From Eretmocerus hayati (lineage: Eukaryota > Arthropoda > Insecta > Hymenoptera > Aphelinidae), in the NCBI GenBank assembly GCA_029851415.1, contig CM056741.1, positions 180,093,021 through 180,157,020 of the forward strand: a DNA stretch of 64,000 bases. The letters are read 5' to 3'. Position numbers and translations under genes: made by a program. How positions within the stretch are numbered: position 1 is the first letter of the stretch; every line of letters begins with the position of its first letter. The notes beneath the pieces are model-generated. The model was not told where the DNA came from. It saw only the letters and a program-made list of their open reading frames with translations, and searched no databases. Shown piece by piece: positions 23,601-36,900 of this stretch.

Positions 23601-24824
23601 AATTTCTATACTAAGAATGAATTTTTCTTCTGTTTGCTTATTCTGGAGATCATAAGTAATGAATGAGTAACGCGTTCGAGGGAACGGTGTATTTGATGAT
23701 TGCACCAAAATTCTAGTTCATAAGACTGTTAAAGAATACCTTAATACATTGGCTGCGACGGGACCTACCGGTGGGTCCCGCGGCTTATTATTTTCGAATC
23801 TTTACCGACTCGTAACGGCTCAAAAAATATTCTCATAAAGCATTCATAGTGATTTACCCCCAAACACATACATTTGATAGAAAACGAAATTTCATTCGTG
23901 GCTGAGATGAAATTGCAAAAAACTGGACTCTCAGCGAACGCATCAAATATTGTAAATTCTCGAAACCGTACGAGGGGTTACTATTTATGTTGTTGTTGAA
24001 CCTACGGTGTGTTGAGGGGAATTTTTTCTGACTGGTCGATGGCTTTCTTTGCTCACGGGGACAGAACTGCGATTTTCGGCTTCACAACAAACGTATTGAA
24101 TGATCGTAATCTCGTGGGACTATTAAAATGTCGAAAATGGATCCTTGAACGTATGTAAAATGATGTACTGTTGACCCGTTCACAATAAAATTGCCCCTTG
24201 TCTCGTAGATGCTATTTTTCTCATCAGAATATGTTTCTGGGGGAGGGAGACGGGGTGAAAATGGAATTTGAAATTTTTTAAATTTTTTTCCTCCCATAAT
24301 TTTATATTGAGACCACATTGGTGTTCAATTTTGTTCCCTATTGTGACAAAGATTTTTCAGAATCTTTTATAGTACATTACGCGTCGAGTGCTGGAAACAT
24401 TTTTTTCTTCGGGAAAACCAAGCTGGACGTGGGCGATGGCGCACCGTCCAGCTTGGTTTCCCCGAAGGAAAAGTGTTTCCGCACGAGACGCGTATGCAGT
24501 TTTATACGTCTGTACGCAGAAACACGCTGTTTCTACGTATGGACGTATAAAGATTTTTTCGATGCATTACAAGAAAACTATCACGAGTTAATGAAAATCG
24601 ATGATATCCCCTGGAGGGGATCGGGTTAATTCGAGTAACTTGACAACAGCAACTTATTGAAGAATTCATCTCGGCAGAATCAGTCTGCTAAAACTCAGTC
24701 ATGGAACATTAGGCCTCAAATTCAAAACATAACCAAAAACGTAAAAAAAATTGCAACAAAGTTAAAAAACCTAAAAATTATTCCAAAATTTAAAGTAAAA
24801 ATTCTATTTCTCATTTAAAATTTA
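23601..24824. other. Region between the two divergent genes
   Basis: Separates the LRR start (minus) from the DRC11 start (plus). It contains the two hairpins at 24381-24553. Promoters of either gene may lie here, but no TATA or initiator element could be assigned with confidence. Confidence 0.35.
24381..24553. repeat. Two adjacent hairpins upstream of the DRC11 start
   Basis: Arms 24381-24429 and 24445-24491 pair (core ACCAAGCTGGACG and CGTCCAGCTTGGT) around a 15-base loop. Immediately after, TTTATACGTC (24501) pairs with GACGTATAAA (near 24542). The first arms are about 85 percent alike, so this is probably an old foldback element. Confidence 0.65.
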
Positions 24825-24970
24825 ATGTCAAATACCCATATTGCAAGAGAATGGCTTCAAGCACGAAAAGATTTGCAAAAAATAGTCGAAGCAGACAAGG
24901 CATTGCTGGATGGAAAGCGTATAGAAGAGCGGGCCGATGCCATAAACAAATATCTGGACTTTTATTACCG
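24825..24970 (+). CDS. IQCA1: DRC11 exon 1
   Basis: Starts at ATG 24825 and encodes MSNTHIAREWLQARKDLQ and on to DFYY. It ends TACCG|GTTGAT; the split Arg codon is completed by G of exon 2. No upstream in-frame Met is needed, and the start resembles the MSN.. start of the family. Confidence 0.82.
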
Positions 24971-27900
24971 GTTGATTATATTCCACCAATTATCTCGATT
25001 AGTAATCTGAGACTGGTGGTAGATCGCTGAAAATATTGACAAGTATTTTATATCGTGTGCAGGTATCGAAAGATGGTACAACGTCTTACATCTTGCCACG
25101 ATCAAATGGTCCAGCCACAAATTCGTCCACTCGTTGGAAAAATGCTTGACAACTGTATTCTAAGGATGCTCGAATACAGACGAGAATTAGTTGATATTAC
25201 GTTCACGGAGTGTGGGTAAGCTTTACAAATTTTCTTCTTCATAGTAGGTCTATGGTTCATGACATAGTGTCAGAGATATTATCAAAGTTCAGAATTACAA
25301 TATAATCTATTGTCGATGAACATTATTCTAGTTTATCCCGTACAGATATCTGATCAATTAGACACTTATTCCCAGGATATTCCGATTTATATCGGCGGTA
25401 ATCAATACTCTGCTACGATTTTTCCTTATTGAGGCACAATCATCATTCAAATATCAATCATAGATAAATTTTAGAATCATGGGCGTCTGGATTTGATTTT
25501 GAAATACATAATGAATTTTAAGAAATCATACTATCAAAAACAATGAACCTATCTAATTTGTTCTATAGAAAAAAGCACGTACTGCACCCGTGCTTATCCA
25601 GCTATTTTTTCCTTGTAAAACTTACTCCTCTAAATTGATAATTTAAATTCAGATGGTCAGTTGAGCCAATGCTACGTCTAAAAATGACGCCGGACGACAC
25701 GGAGCTAAGCGCGCCGATTTACAACGCATCCGCTCGGAGGGCCGAGTTCGAGAGGCGCCGACAACTTGCGGAGGAGGCTCAAATCGCAAACGCCAACCAG
25801 CCGCCCACAGGTTTCGTTTGTTGTATTATATACGTATACGAATATACATTCACGCCCTGACAATGAATATACCTCTCCCCCTTTTTCTCCTCATTTCATT
25901 CTGTGTTCTTCAAGCCGCCCCCGTGCGCGATTATTCGTCCGTGACGCTTATTTTCGCTCTCACAATGAGTGGGTCCTGTGCAAAAAAAAAAAAAAAAAAA
26001 TAATCGTCGTCACCGTCGGAGAGTACAAAACACCTTTGGCCGCTTACTCTTCATACAGTTGTCTTTTCTCGTTTGAGACTGTGTGGGTATTTAATTTTTG
26101 AACGTGTATAGACGAAGAAGATTGTCGAGTAGTGGGTTGTGTGTGATTCGATGGCTCTCACTGGTGTCACTTTGTGTCTCGTTAAATGGCTGATTCGAGC
26201 TGCTAATGAGCTCGGACGTCGTTTCTAATGAGAACGGGCTTTACACTGTCACTCAGGAGAATTTGCAACTTGTGGTGTGTAAATGGTATAACATTCTCAA
26301 ATTTGGTCTGAGGAAAAATACTCCATCTGAAGAAATTTGAGTTTTCCTCCCTTCGGAATAAAAATTTTTCTCCGGAATTTCAAATAGTATTAAATTTTTC
26401 CTAGCGGACAATTTTTGACTGAGGAATTGCATAAACAAGTTTGTCAAAGTGAATCAAGCCATAAAAAAATTTTGAATCCTATCGATAGCTAACCAACATA
26501 CAAAATATCGCCATCATCGCCGTCGCATATCGATAATCCATATTGAATTTTGATTATTGCAAGTGTAGATTTCTGAGTATCTTATAACCTATTGGAAATG
26601 ACTGTTGAACTCGCTGAAAATAGTTGAACAGGTGTTTTCTAGAGATTTTCTCACAACTACTGACTGTTTTTGGTAGTATCGACGCTAAACAATTGAGTTG
26701 GTTACGCATCAAAAACTTCAGAAAATTATATAACGCTATCAAAGTTTGAATCCGATGACATGATCATTCCATTTCAATTATGGAGACTGTGAGCTTCAAT
26801 AAAAACTCTGTTGCAATAAGGTTGCAACGTATTATCGGATCCCATTCTTTACTGGTACATGCTGTAAATGTACGATAATCTGAAAGTTCTAATCGTCATA
26901 CCTTCATTTATATATATCCCACCACATTTATATTTCTAAAACTTCTGCAACATCCGATAGCGATTGAACAAAAATTCCGATTTTTTTCGTACGAAATTCA
27001 TTTCTCTGAACAAGTTTACCCAAATACTAAATTGTAAGGATCTCTTTCGAATCTTATCGTTTCAGTATTGCCCTTTGTAATAAAATATTTGCTACCCGCT
27101 CATCATACATCCGTTACAATTATTTACCCAGTTCTGCATCTTATTGACACCTGTTGCATCTCACTCTTCCGCACTCTAAAATATCATACAACCCAAGCTC
27201 CCAAAACTTTAAATATATCAACCGAACTAAATGAAATCTTGCCAAAACAGAATGGGACCAAGACGGTGAAGCCTCAGAAATCACCTCGCTGTCATCACTG
27301 TCGACGATGCAACAAACAGCTCCTGCGTCAGACGATAATAACGAGGTACAACAGTCAAAGGCTAGTCTCCGAGCAGGATCAAGAGGAAGGCCGGCAGCTG
27401 GAGCTAAACAGGATGGAATTGAGGCGCCCAGTGTTAGCTTGTTTTCAATGATCAAGGAGACTCCGGAGGAGAGGGCCGAAAGAGAAGCTCGTGAAGCCGA
27501 ACGAGAAAAGCTCAACGACGTGATCCTCATGATTCAGGCGCACGAACGAGCTCGAATCGGTAGAGGAATCGGCGTGGCTCGTACGTACAAATATTTTAAA
27601 CTTACCCTCACCTGTCCATGTTGAATTGATATTTTTCGAGGTATTTAATGACTCTTAGATTATACAGCCTGCGCTGATGAAAATATTCTGATATGATCAA
27701 GAGAACAGTTTTATCTATACTTGATGTCAAATATCAAAGTATTTTGAGCTCATTTGGACTCATCCCGATTTGAGCTTAGGTCGTTGCTGTCTATTTGATC
27801 ATCATGGAGATTGGAATCCAGGGCTACGGAATAAAATGGTGCGATTCAACTCAAACTTTTTTGGGAACTAACTAGCACTATTTGTTACTAACAGTTCACC

Positions 27901-30900
27901 TCAAATTACCATATATAGGAATAATCTTCGTGAGACCATCCAAATCAACTATCTATTGTATTTATTGCCTTGAGTTTTGTTCGGAAACAGTAATTTTTCA
28001 TTATCAGTGAGATCAGTCCGGAGAGGGTTCGGATATTTCGCCTGATAGATGGCGCTTGGGTCGCACTGCATGTGCAATGGGAGATTATGGACCGATTTTT
28101 TCCCCATGGCCCATAGTATTTCAACCTCACATTTCCGATCCAAAAAATGTGAGTCAAGAGAAACACCATAAAATTTCCAGCCAAGTTGTTTTTCGACCGG
28201 AAATTCGTTCGATATCCCCATAAAATCATAGTTTTTCGGCTCACTGGGCAAGTTATACTGCTTTATGTTCACACTCGTTCAAGGTTTTTGCGAACTAAAT
28301 TCAGAATTTTCGGGCGTGGAAGGGCTCATTCGACAGGAAATTCCGATCCACAGGTGGCCTACTATCTGATATTGGCCAAAACTGTTTTGTTATTGAGAAA
28401 TAAATCAAAATAGGTGAGAATACGCTCTGTCTCACCAAATATTCCGTTCAAGTTTTTTTCGAATCCTAACGAACGAAATGCCATGAAACTTCACATGGTA
28501 CCGTGTTATGAGATTCCACAGGTAGGCTACTATTTGAGTAACACATTCAGTACCAATAAAAGCGTATAAACAATAATATCGCTCTCAGAATCATTGCATA
28601 GAGCCGCAACCTGAAAGTACGCCACTGCGTGTCTGGTTGAGGTTCTGCAGGAAAGCATTTTCTACAATACCAGCCTAGGCTCAGTTCTCCAGAAATGCGC
28701 AACAGTTCCGTGCCGTCTCTGCCTACCTTAGTCTTGATTATGACTGATTGGCTAGAACCTGAATCGAGAAAAGTATTCCAAATTCCAAGAAATTCAAAAC
28801 CAATTTCTTTTCCCTGAATGTCTCAATCTTTTTTTTTTTTCACACGCGAATATACATCGATTTCGAATAGGACGATCGGTCACTGAGATATACGATACCC
28901 GTATAATATACGTGACTTGCGTGTGAAAGATTGTCACCTGTACATAGACGACACAGTCGACTCTTATTGAATCGTGAAAATGAGTCCCAAAGCAACGGGG
29001 TTTCGTAGCCTACAGTCGAGTGTTATATACCTGATGATGAGAGAGTCGAACAGAATAATCGACTGATGGCAGTCTCTTTCTCTTGAAACCGAGTTGAAAC
29101 AGTATTATATCTGCGTGGGCGAGATGTAGTAGGTATTATATAGGCAAGTCAAAGAAGATAGAAAGAGAGAGAGCTCAAGGCGAGACGACCGGATCCTGTC
29201 GCTCGCGGAACTATACGTCCCACCTCATCACACCAACACTAATTCACTCACAAACTCACCGTATATTTACAAGTTATACCCGTAGGTGTCAAGTCTTGAG
29301 ACTTACATATTCTCTTACTATAGAATAGTATTGAGATAGCTTGGCAAAAAATTATAGTGAGATATAGGTAACATACACCCACTTCCGTTCGATCGATGAA
29401 AATTTTATCGTACACTCATTCGTGACTTGTGTGAACTGGACTTGACGGTGCTTGAATTATCATTTATATTTGTATGAAATATAGTTTCTGAATTTCCAAT
29501 TTTGCGTATGATATACCGATATCCTAGCTGATATCGATATACCCTATACTCAGAAATTAACGCCATCGAGTGCGTGGGTAAATATTTGCGTTATGGTTAC
29601 GTAAAAGCGTTACGGAAACAACTCGTTCTTTCGTTCGAGTGTCTTGTCACACCTGAAAGATCAATATCGATAGCATCATCTATTGACAGTATAGGTATAG
29701 AATTGAGATGGTACGGTTGATCTTGATCGGATATCGAATTTCGCACGACGAACGATACGCTTAATGTGCTGGCGATCTGGGTCGATTTCTTAAAAGTGCT
29801 GGAGACTGACGTGTAAACTTGCTCTTGAGCAGATGACTTTATTAGTACAGATTTGGAAACGAAAATTTCAATGATTTTATAGGTATTTCCGGTCAAATTG
29901 TGAACTTACGGTTGAGTAATTCCATATTGACAAAATTTTAAGGTAATTGTGCCTAATTTACCCCTCACTCGAATTTTCAAATGTACCCAGACCTTGTCGT
30001 GCGTTTTTTTTCATATTTTTTACGTTATGAGATGAAAAAATAAACGTTTTAGATTTATTCCCAATGACCTGCGAATGCCTGCGGATTTCTCACAATAAAA
30101 AATGGTTCACGGTAATTTTGACTTCTTTTTTGTTGGTCACTAAAAGCTATGCCAACGAATTGATTTGATCAATTGCAACGTACTTTAGCTCATTTTCTTT
30201 GCGCTTGTTCTAACTTCAAAAATGCTTCTTGCACAGTTTGCAGAATTGCAAAATTCTAATTGTAGCAGATTCTACGCCCATATTACTGAACAAAAGAGCA
30301 GTGTTACTATTTTACCTCCATAGTCTTTTTCGAAACTCGTTCTTCACTCAATTAAGGACATGTGAAAGTCAACTTTTACCGACACTCCAAATCCTTACTT
30401 ATTTAATTATTTCCACAAAATCTACGAGATATATCAAAAAAGTGCTTCCAAGAAGCCCTGCTCCAGCTTCAGATCTATCAGTTGAGAAAAGAAACGAGTG
30501 AATTGAGTGAAAATAGCCTCCACAATCAACTTTTGAAGATCACAATTGAATTGAGAAATCTGCACTTTACCGACACTCCAAATCGCTACTTATTTAATTT
30601 TTCCCACGTAATCTAAGAGATAAATCAAAAAAGTGCTCCCAAGAATCCCTGCTAAGTCTTCAGATCTATCGTTTAAAAAAAGAATCGAGTGGATTGAGTG
30701 AATATTGCGCCCACAATCAACTTTTGAAGATCACAATTGAACAAATCGACTTTGACATCCCCTTAAAATACACTGATCAAACCCAAAAAAGTTCAAAAGA
30801 AGGTTAAAAAAAGCTAGAAAATGAGCTAAAGAACGTCTCATTTGGAGGTCTGGGAGCCGAGATATTCCGATTTCACAAGAAATCCGTATTATCTCTTGGA

Positions 30901-33900
30901 AATAGGCCTCTTCTCCACGTAGGGGAGAATTGAAAACACACCGTCAAAAACTCGCAAAAAATTTTCTTTTGTAAAAATCATGATAGCTCGGCTCCAATTT
31001 TTCCAAATCGAACGTACTTTAATTCATTTTAAAGCTCTTGAAACAATCTTTGAAATGAGCTAATGTACGTTGAAAATTGAGATCACTTAAAATGGCGAGC
31101 AAAAAAAAAGTAGTGGGGACAAATTAGGCACACTTACCTTACCTTCCAAGATCGAATCTTGATCAAACCCCGTTATCATAAACTTTGGAAAAATCGACCA
31201 TACCAAATGGATTGTTTCTTTTTGCAGTCGAATTCAGAAAAGAGTTTGAGAGAAAGATGATGGCTGGCGAGATCGACGAGAGAGAACCAAAACTCGAGGT
31301 TCAGACCAAGGCAGCGATAATAATTCAGAGAGCTTGGAGAAGATTCAAAATTAGACGACTCGAGAAGCACAGACAGAATGAAAGACAAGTGATGAAGGGC
31401 TATGCCTATCCATGCTGGACGTCAAACAAGCTGCTCGAACAAGCTGAGAAAAATTTCGTCGAGAGACAGGACATGCAAGCTGCTGCTGTCCAGAAGCTGA
31501 AAGATGCCATCGAAAGGGCAAAGAAAAAGGTCCTAATTTTATTTATACTTTGTATCTTATCTAATAAAGTAGCTCATTTTAGAATTTTCACAATCCGATT
31601 ATACTTTAGACCTCACGTCAAGGTCATGGAAGGATCTTCTAATACATAGAATGTTGACTCCTAGTTTCAAAATCCAAATATTGACAAAATTTCAGAATAA
31701 GCAAATTATGCTTTATTTCATTATTCTACAAAATACAAATACGTAGGGACTTGGTCTCATGCATGGTCATGTGTTTTCTGGAGCTGGCCAGAAATTAATT
31801 TGAATCTTTTTTCAGGATTTAGTAGGGCATGACAAATACCGAAAATTAAAAATATTCACACGTGTAGACAACTCAAATTAACTATGTAGTCAATTTTTGG
31901 TAGATTTGAGAATGTAGTTTCCGGGACCATGAAACCTTCACGAACTGACGACCCTCTAGTATATGAATTGACCAATGTCGTCAATAAACGGTGGATAAAT
32001 TAGGAAAATGTTTTAAATTCGTTGGCATTTGACACAACCTAGACAAGTATTCGAATGGAGCAGAACGCCAATTCGATTCCGTGAAAAATTACTCAACTGT
32101 CAATTAGACGAGGTCTAAATACATGGAGAGTCCAATCATCCAAACTGGACAGGTTTTCAAATACCCCAATTATGGCTCAACGTTCGCGTTCTTTAGATGA
32201 TCACACCGTGGATTTTATTGGAATCAATTTACACTTGAATTTTTTCAACAACTTTAAGAAAAAGTAGTACCGCTTATAAATTGAATGAGAGAATAGTATG
32301 ATACTGATTGTTTGTTCGCGAAAGTCACAGATTGTCATATCATTCCTCATGGACTGAGAACAAGCAAAATCAGATTTATCGTCTCGAACTAATGTGATTG
32401 ATAAGAATATACAAAATTTCATCATTATTCCATAGATCTGGGAGACGCGCACACCTAAATTACGCGAAGACATTCGCGATGAAATTCGTGAATGGTGGTT
32501 CTACTGGCTGAACGAAATCGGTCGAATGGATGCTCTCCCAATTCCTGAACACGGAGGCAGTTCCAGATTAGCAACTGGTGAAATTCGTACACCGGATGAG
32601 TACTTGGCAGCTCTGGCAGCTGCTTCAGAAAAGAAAAAACCTGCTGAAAACAAAGCAGATGAAGATGCAGACAACGAAGATGACGAAGATGAAGAACCAT
32701 CGGGTTTTGGACTTCAACCTTCTTTAGCTATTCCCGGTTTGGATGATGCGAATGAAGAATTTGAGAGAGACTGGGGACTTCATAGTGACGAGATTTTACA
32801 TCCTGATGCACCTTTAGTGATGCATTTGGAAACGGATGAGCTTAATTGTCAATTGCAACTCGAAGTTAGGCCAACTGCAGATGAAGATATGAGGGAATTG
32901 CAGGGACCCCTGAATAGGGCACTTGTATTGGATCATGCTAAAGATGATAATCCTTTTGTGCTGCCTCAACCTCAGCAGTTTATCGGTTGGTAACGATGTT
33001 TTTTATTTTCATCTATTATGTATCTCATTATCAGAGGGTTTGCGGTAAGATACTGGGGAGAATTCCCCCAGATATCTAAGCTAGACTCATGTTGATGGGA
33101 TTGGATGATCTCAAGAAGTGCAAGGTCTGACAGTTGAATTGGGACGTATAGTAGCATGCTTCTAATCTCAGTTCAGGGATAGTCAACACGACAAAATATC
33201 TTTGATAAGATGTTAAAAGTCGAACCATTCAATTATGTGAAACTTTGTCGATTCCTCCGGACTATCGTGAAATTTTTTATTGATCGCATCTCAAAAAAAG
33301 CTCAGAAGAAGATTTTGTGCGTACCTATACAATGCTGAAAAATCAAGAAACCGACTCCCAAGGGAGAAATATTTTTTATTTGTGAATTTACCTCAAAATT
33401 TGCGTTGAAAATCGATCACAATCTGATGTGACTGTATAGCTAACCACGGCATTCAGTAGAAGCGTAGAAGATATATGTACACTACCGGTTGGAAATCTCA
33501 ATACACCTCGAAATCAAACTGTTGATCTAGCTGGATATCTCAGCACCTATTGGTCTTAGGGATCTCTGCGTGGTCGCATTTTGTAGCTCATATCAAGCAC
33601 TTTCGAATCTATTTTCAGTATTTTCCGTCCCGCGTATTATACCACGGACACACGAGTCAGAAAAATGACTTCTTTCGCAATTTTTCAGGCAAGGTACGAA
33701 CGCCTGCAAATTTTGGAGAGATTGTTGGATCGCTATGAGACCAATGACATTTTCAAGTCCATGAGAAGTAGGCTTTCAAGATCCGTTTTTGAACGTCCTT
33801 CAAAGTGGTTCTGGTTTTGAGATCTAACTGATTCAGTGAGGGCGTTTTTCTCTCAAAAAATCCCTTGATAATCCAAAAATGACGAGAAACAGCCCATTTT

Positions 33901-36900
33901 GGGGTATCTGGTCCTCATTTTCTGTAAGCATTTTGAGAGACGTTCAAAAACGGATTTTGGAGGTTTTTTATGGACTTAAAGATGTCATTGGTCTCATAGC
34001 GATATAACAATCTCTCCAAAATTTGCAGGCGTTCGTACCTTGCCTGAAAAATTGCGAAAAAGGTAATTTTTCTGACTCGTACGTCTCTGGTATTATACGC
34101 GGACGGGAAATACAGAAAATAGATTTGAAATTGCTTGATGTGAGCTGCAAAATGCGACCACGCAGAGCTCTCTAAAATCAATAGGTTCTGAGATATCCAA
34201 CTCTGAAGATCATCAGTTTGATTTCCAGGTGTATTGAGACTTTTGACCGGTAGTGTATGGGAAAGCATTCTGAACCAACAGCTTGACGAGTGAACATGAT
34301 TGAAGTATAACCCAATATTAGGATCCCATGGAGTCATTCACGTTGGTGAATTGAACTCGCCACTTGACCGTCCAGCTGACCTAGAATCTTATTCATGTCA
34401 ATCATATGAGTCAAATTCTATATAACGAAGCAGCTTGTTGCTATTTCAAATTCATGCTCAAAGCTCTAGAATTCTGAAAATCATCCATCACCATCAGAAT
34501 GATGCTACACTGAAAAGTGTCACCAGAGTTCACAATCCGCAATCAAGTTTCCCTCGTGAGCCATCTGTAAGAATGATACAGCTCTGAAAGATTATTCTAA
34601 CCTAGATCCTGAAGAAGATGACAAGTCAAAAAAGAAGCCACCCAAAGAAAAACCAGACCCTCTCGCTGAAGTTCCCGAATCAGAACTGCTCTTCGAGATG
34701 AGTAAGTGGAAGGTCATGAGAGACGATGTACCAAAAAAGCGTTTGCGAGATTGGCCTGGTGCAGAGACCTGCGCTGAGAAACTTCCTCACCTGAGCTGTG
34801 TGGGTGATGTAAAACACCCTGTGATAGACTACTGTGTTTTGCCGTTGGGTTCCAAGATCATTCACGAGCTCGCTCCACTTGTCAGATCTGTAGCGATTTG
34901 TGGACCGGCAAATTCAGGACAACTTGATCTCGTTCATGCCGTTTGTACCGAACTACAGGTAAGAAATTTTGGCTTCAATACTAGTCTGATGAAATCTTTT
35001 AGATACTCAAGTTCGTGTGTTTGAAGATTAAAAATTTCCATTGAGATGAATCAGGTGGATAATATGAAAAATGTTCGAAACGTAGTACAGAGTTCAGTGG
35101 GTACTTTTTGAATTTCAAATATGTATCTCGAATATATATCTCGATTTCGAAGAAGTATGAATGTTTCGAATTATTCTCAGTGACCATATGTTTGTCCCGC
35201 GCCATTACTGGAAACTTGTAACTATGACCATCGTGCACGAGTACCCGATGAATTCTCATTTTTGTTCAAAACCACCTCATTACCCTGCCTTATTCAATTC
35301 AATCACCTTATCTGGGTTGTGTCATAATAACAGGCGACAGTTTTCGATTTAACACCAGAAAGACACATAGGCCGATTTGTGGGTAAGAAAAGTCAAGATC
35401 GTCTAGTTGAGGTGCTTATGAGACTTGCTAAAATGTACGCGCCATCGATAATTCTTGTTGAAAATGAGAACGCCTTTCGAAAAAAGCTTACGCCTCAGCT
35501 TTATGGAGTGCAGCCAAAAAGATTTGCACCTATGTACAAGAAGATTGTAAAACTAATCAAACCCGGTGACCAGGTAACCATACTCATTGAGTTAAATTTA
35601 TGTATCTCTCCTTTTCTCGTCATTTTTTTTCATTCATATACGACGTTTCGTGGGCACCTACGCAGAGGAACGACCTCTGACGTAGGAAAAAAAAATCTTC
35701 ACCGCGCATGGCTGCGCATAGCGCGAAGCAACAATTCATTCATAAAGTTGCCACGTTACAAAGAGTGCACACGCCACTCATTAGCACGACAAAGCCCGGG
35801 AAACAGACACGTTGAGTTACAGAACTCCTGCTGCCGTGCAAAAATTTACATCCGTAATATAGGTGCAAATTTTCAACTTGAGACAGAAATTCGACTTTCA
35901 AAATTGTTATTCCAGCTAATTTCGTCCTCATCTAATACTTCAAAGCAATTTTAACTATAGAGGCGATCATTTGTTTGTCCTATGCTCGTCGCTTGTGATT
36001 ATTTCAGTACATCTTTATTTTCATTTAAATATCTCCGACGTGCCAGTTTATCAGACAATGGAAGGACGCCAATGTTGAATAAAAAACAAACAGTTTGTTA
36101 TCCCATTCTTAAATTCAAATGTCTGATCCAGATAAAAAGCTCGTAGCGTGAGCTTTTTGTTTAAAAAATGAATTTTTTAGTCTATTGGTCTCACTGTGAT
36201 TCACTGGCAAATGTCTTCACCGTATTTTTAATAATAGCACACAACAATGTTCCAACATAGAGTTTTTTTTCTTCAAAATAATACTCACTCGGAAGTAATT
36301 TTAGCATCAAGAATTATACTAGCTACAGTTTTACTCGAGAGATCGAGAATCGAAAATACTTTGAATAATTGAGATAGTTACAATTACACATGAAACAAGC
36401 AACCGAACGGCAAAATAGTTTCCTGTATGAACCAATAAACCGCTTTCAAGTTCTACCGAGCGGCCTTTTAATCCAAATCCTTATCGGGAATCGTCTTACT
36501 ATTCACACAGATACTACTGTGGTCCGGTAAAAATCCACTACCTGCTCACACTATCCATTGGTACAAATTATATATGTTATGTACCGCCAATTCGCCCACA
36601 GGTTCTGTTTCTCATGGCATCACAAGAATCATTTCTAACGTCTCGTCCCTTCAATTCCCTTCACGACAAGCTCATTCTGATACCACCAGTAGATCATGGA
36701 ACGGCCTATTTTGTAATGAAACGTACTCTAATGAAGCACTGTGCAATTAATCGTGATTGGGATGCATCCACCTTAGCTCGTATGTTTAGCCGAAAAACTT
36801 GTTGGGGTGTATTGCGGGATGCTGCTGAATTACCAGCTTTGAGAAGAGCTCAATTGGCATCAAAACCATTCTATCCGATGGAATTATTAGAAAGAGTGAA

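Noticed and set aside
27141..27530. 129-codon minus-strand frame
   Set aside because: It is the shadow of DRC11 exon 4 on the opposite strand.
35574..35954. Extension of DRC11 exon 8 to a stop at 35954
   Set aside because: A good donor at 35573 and a phase-matched exon 9 at 36602 explain the family C-terminus; the extension has no family similarity.
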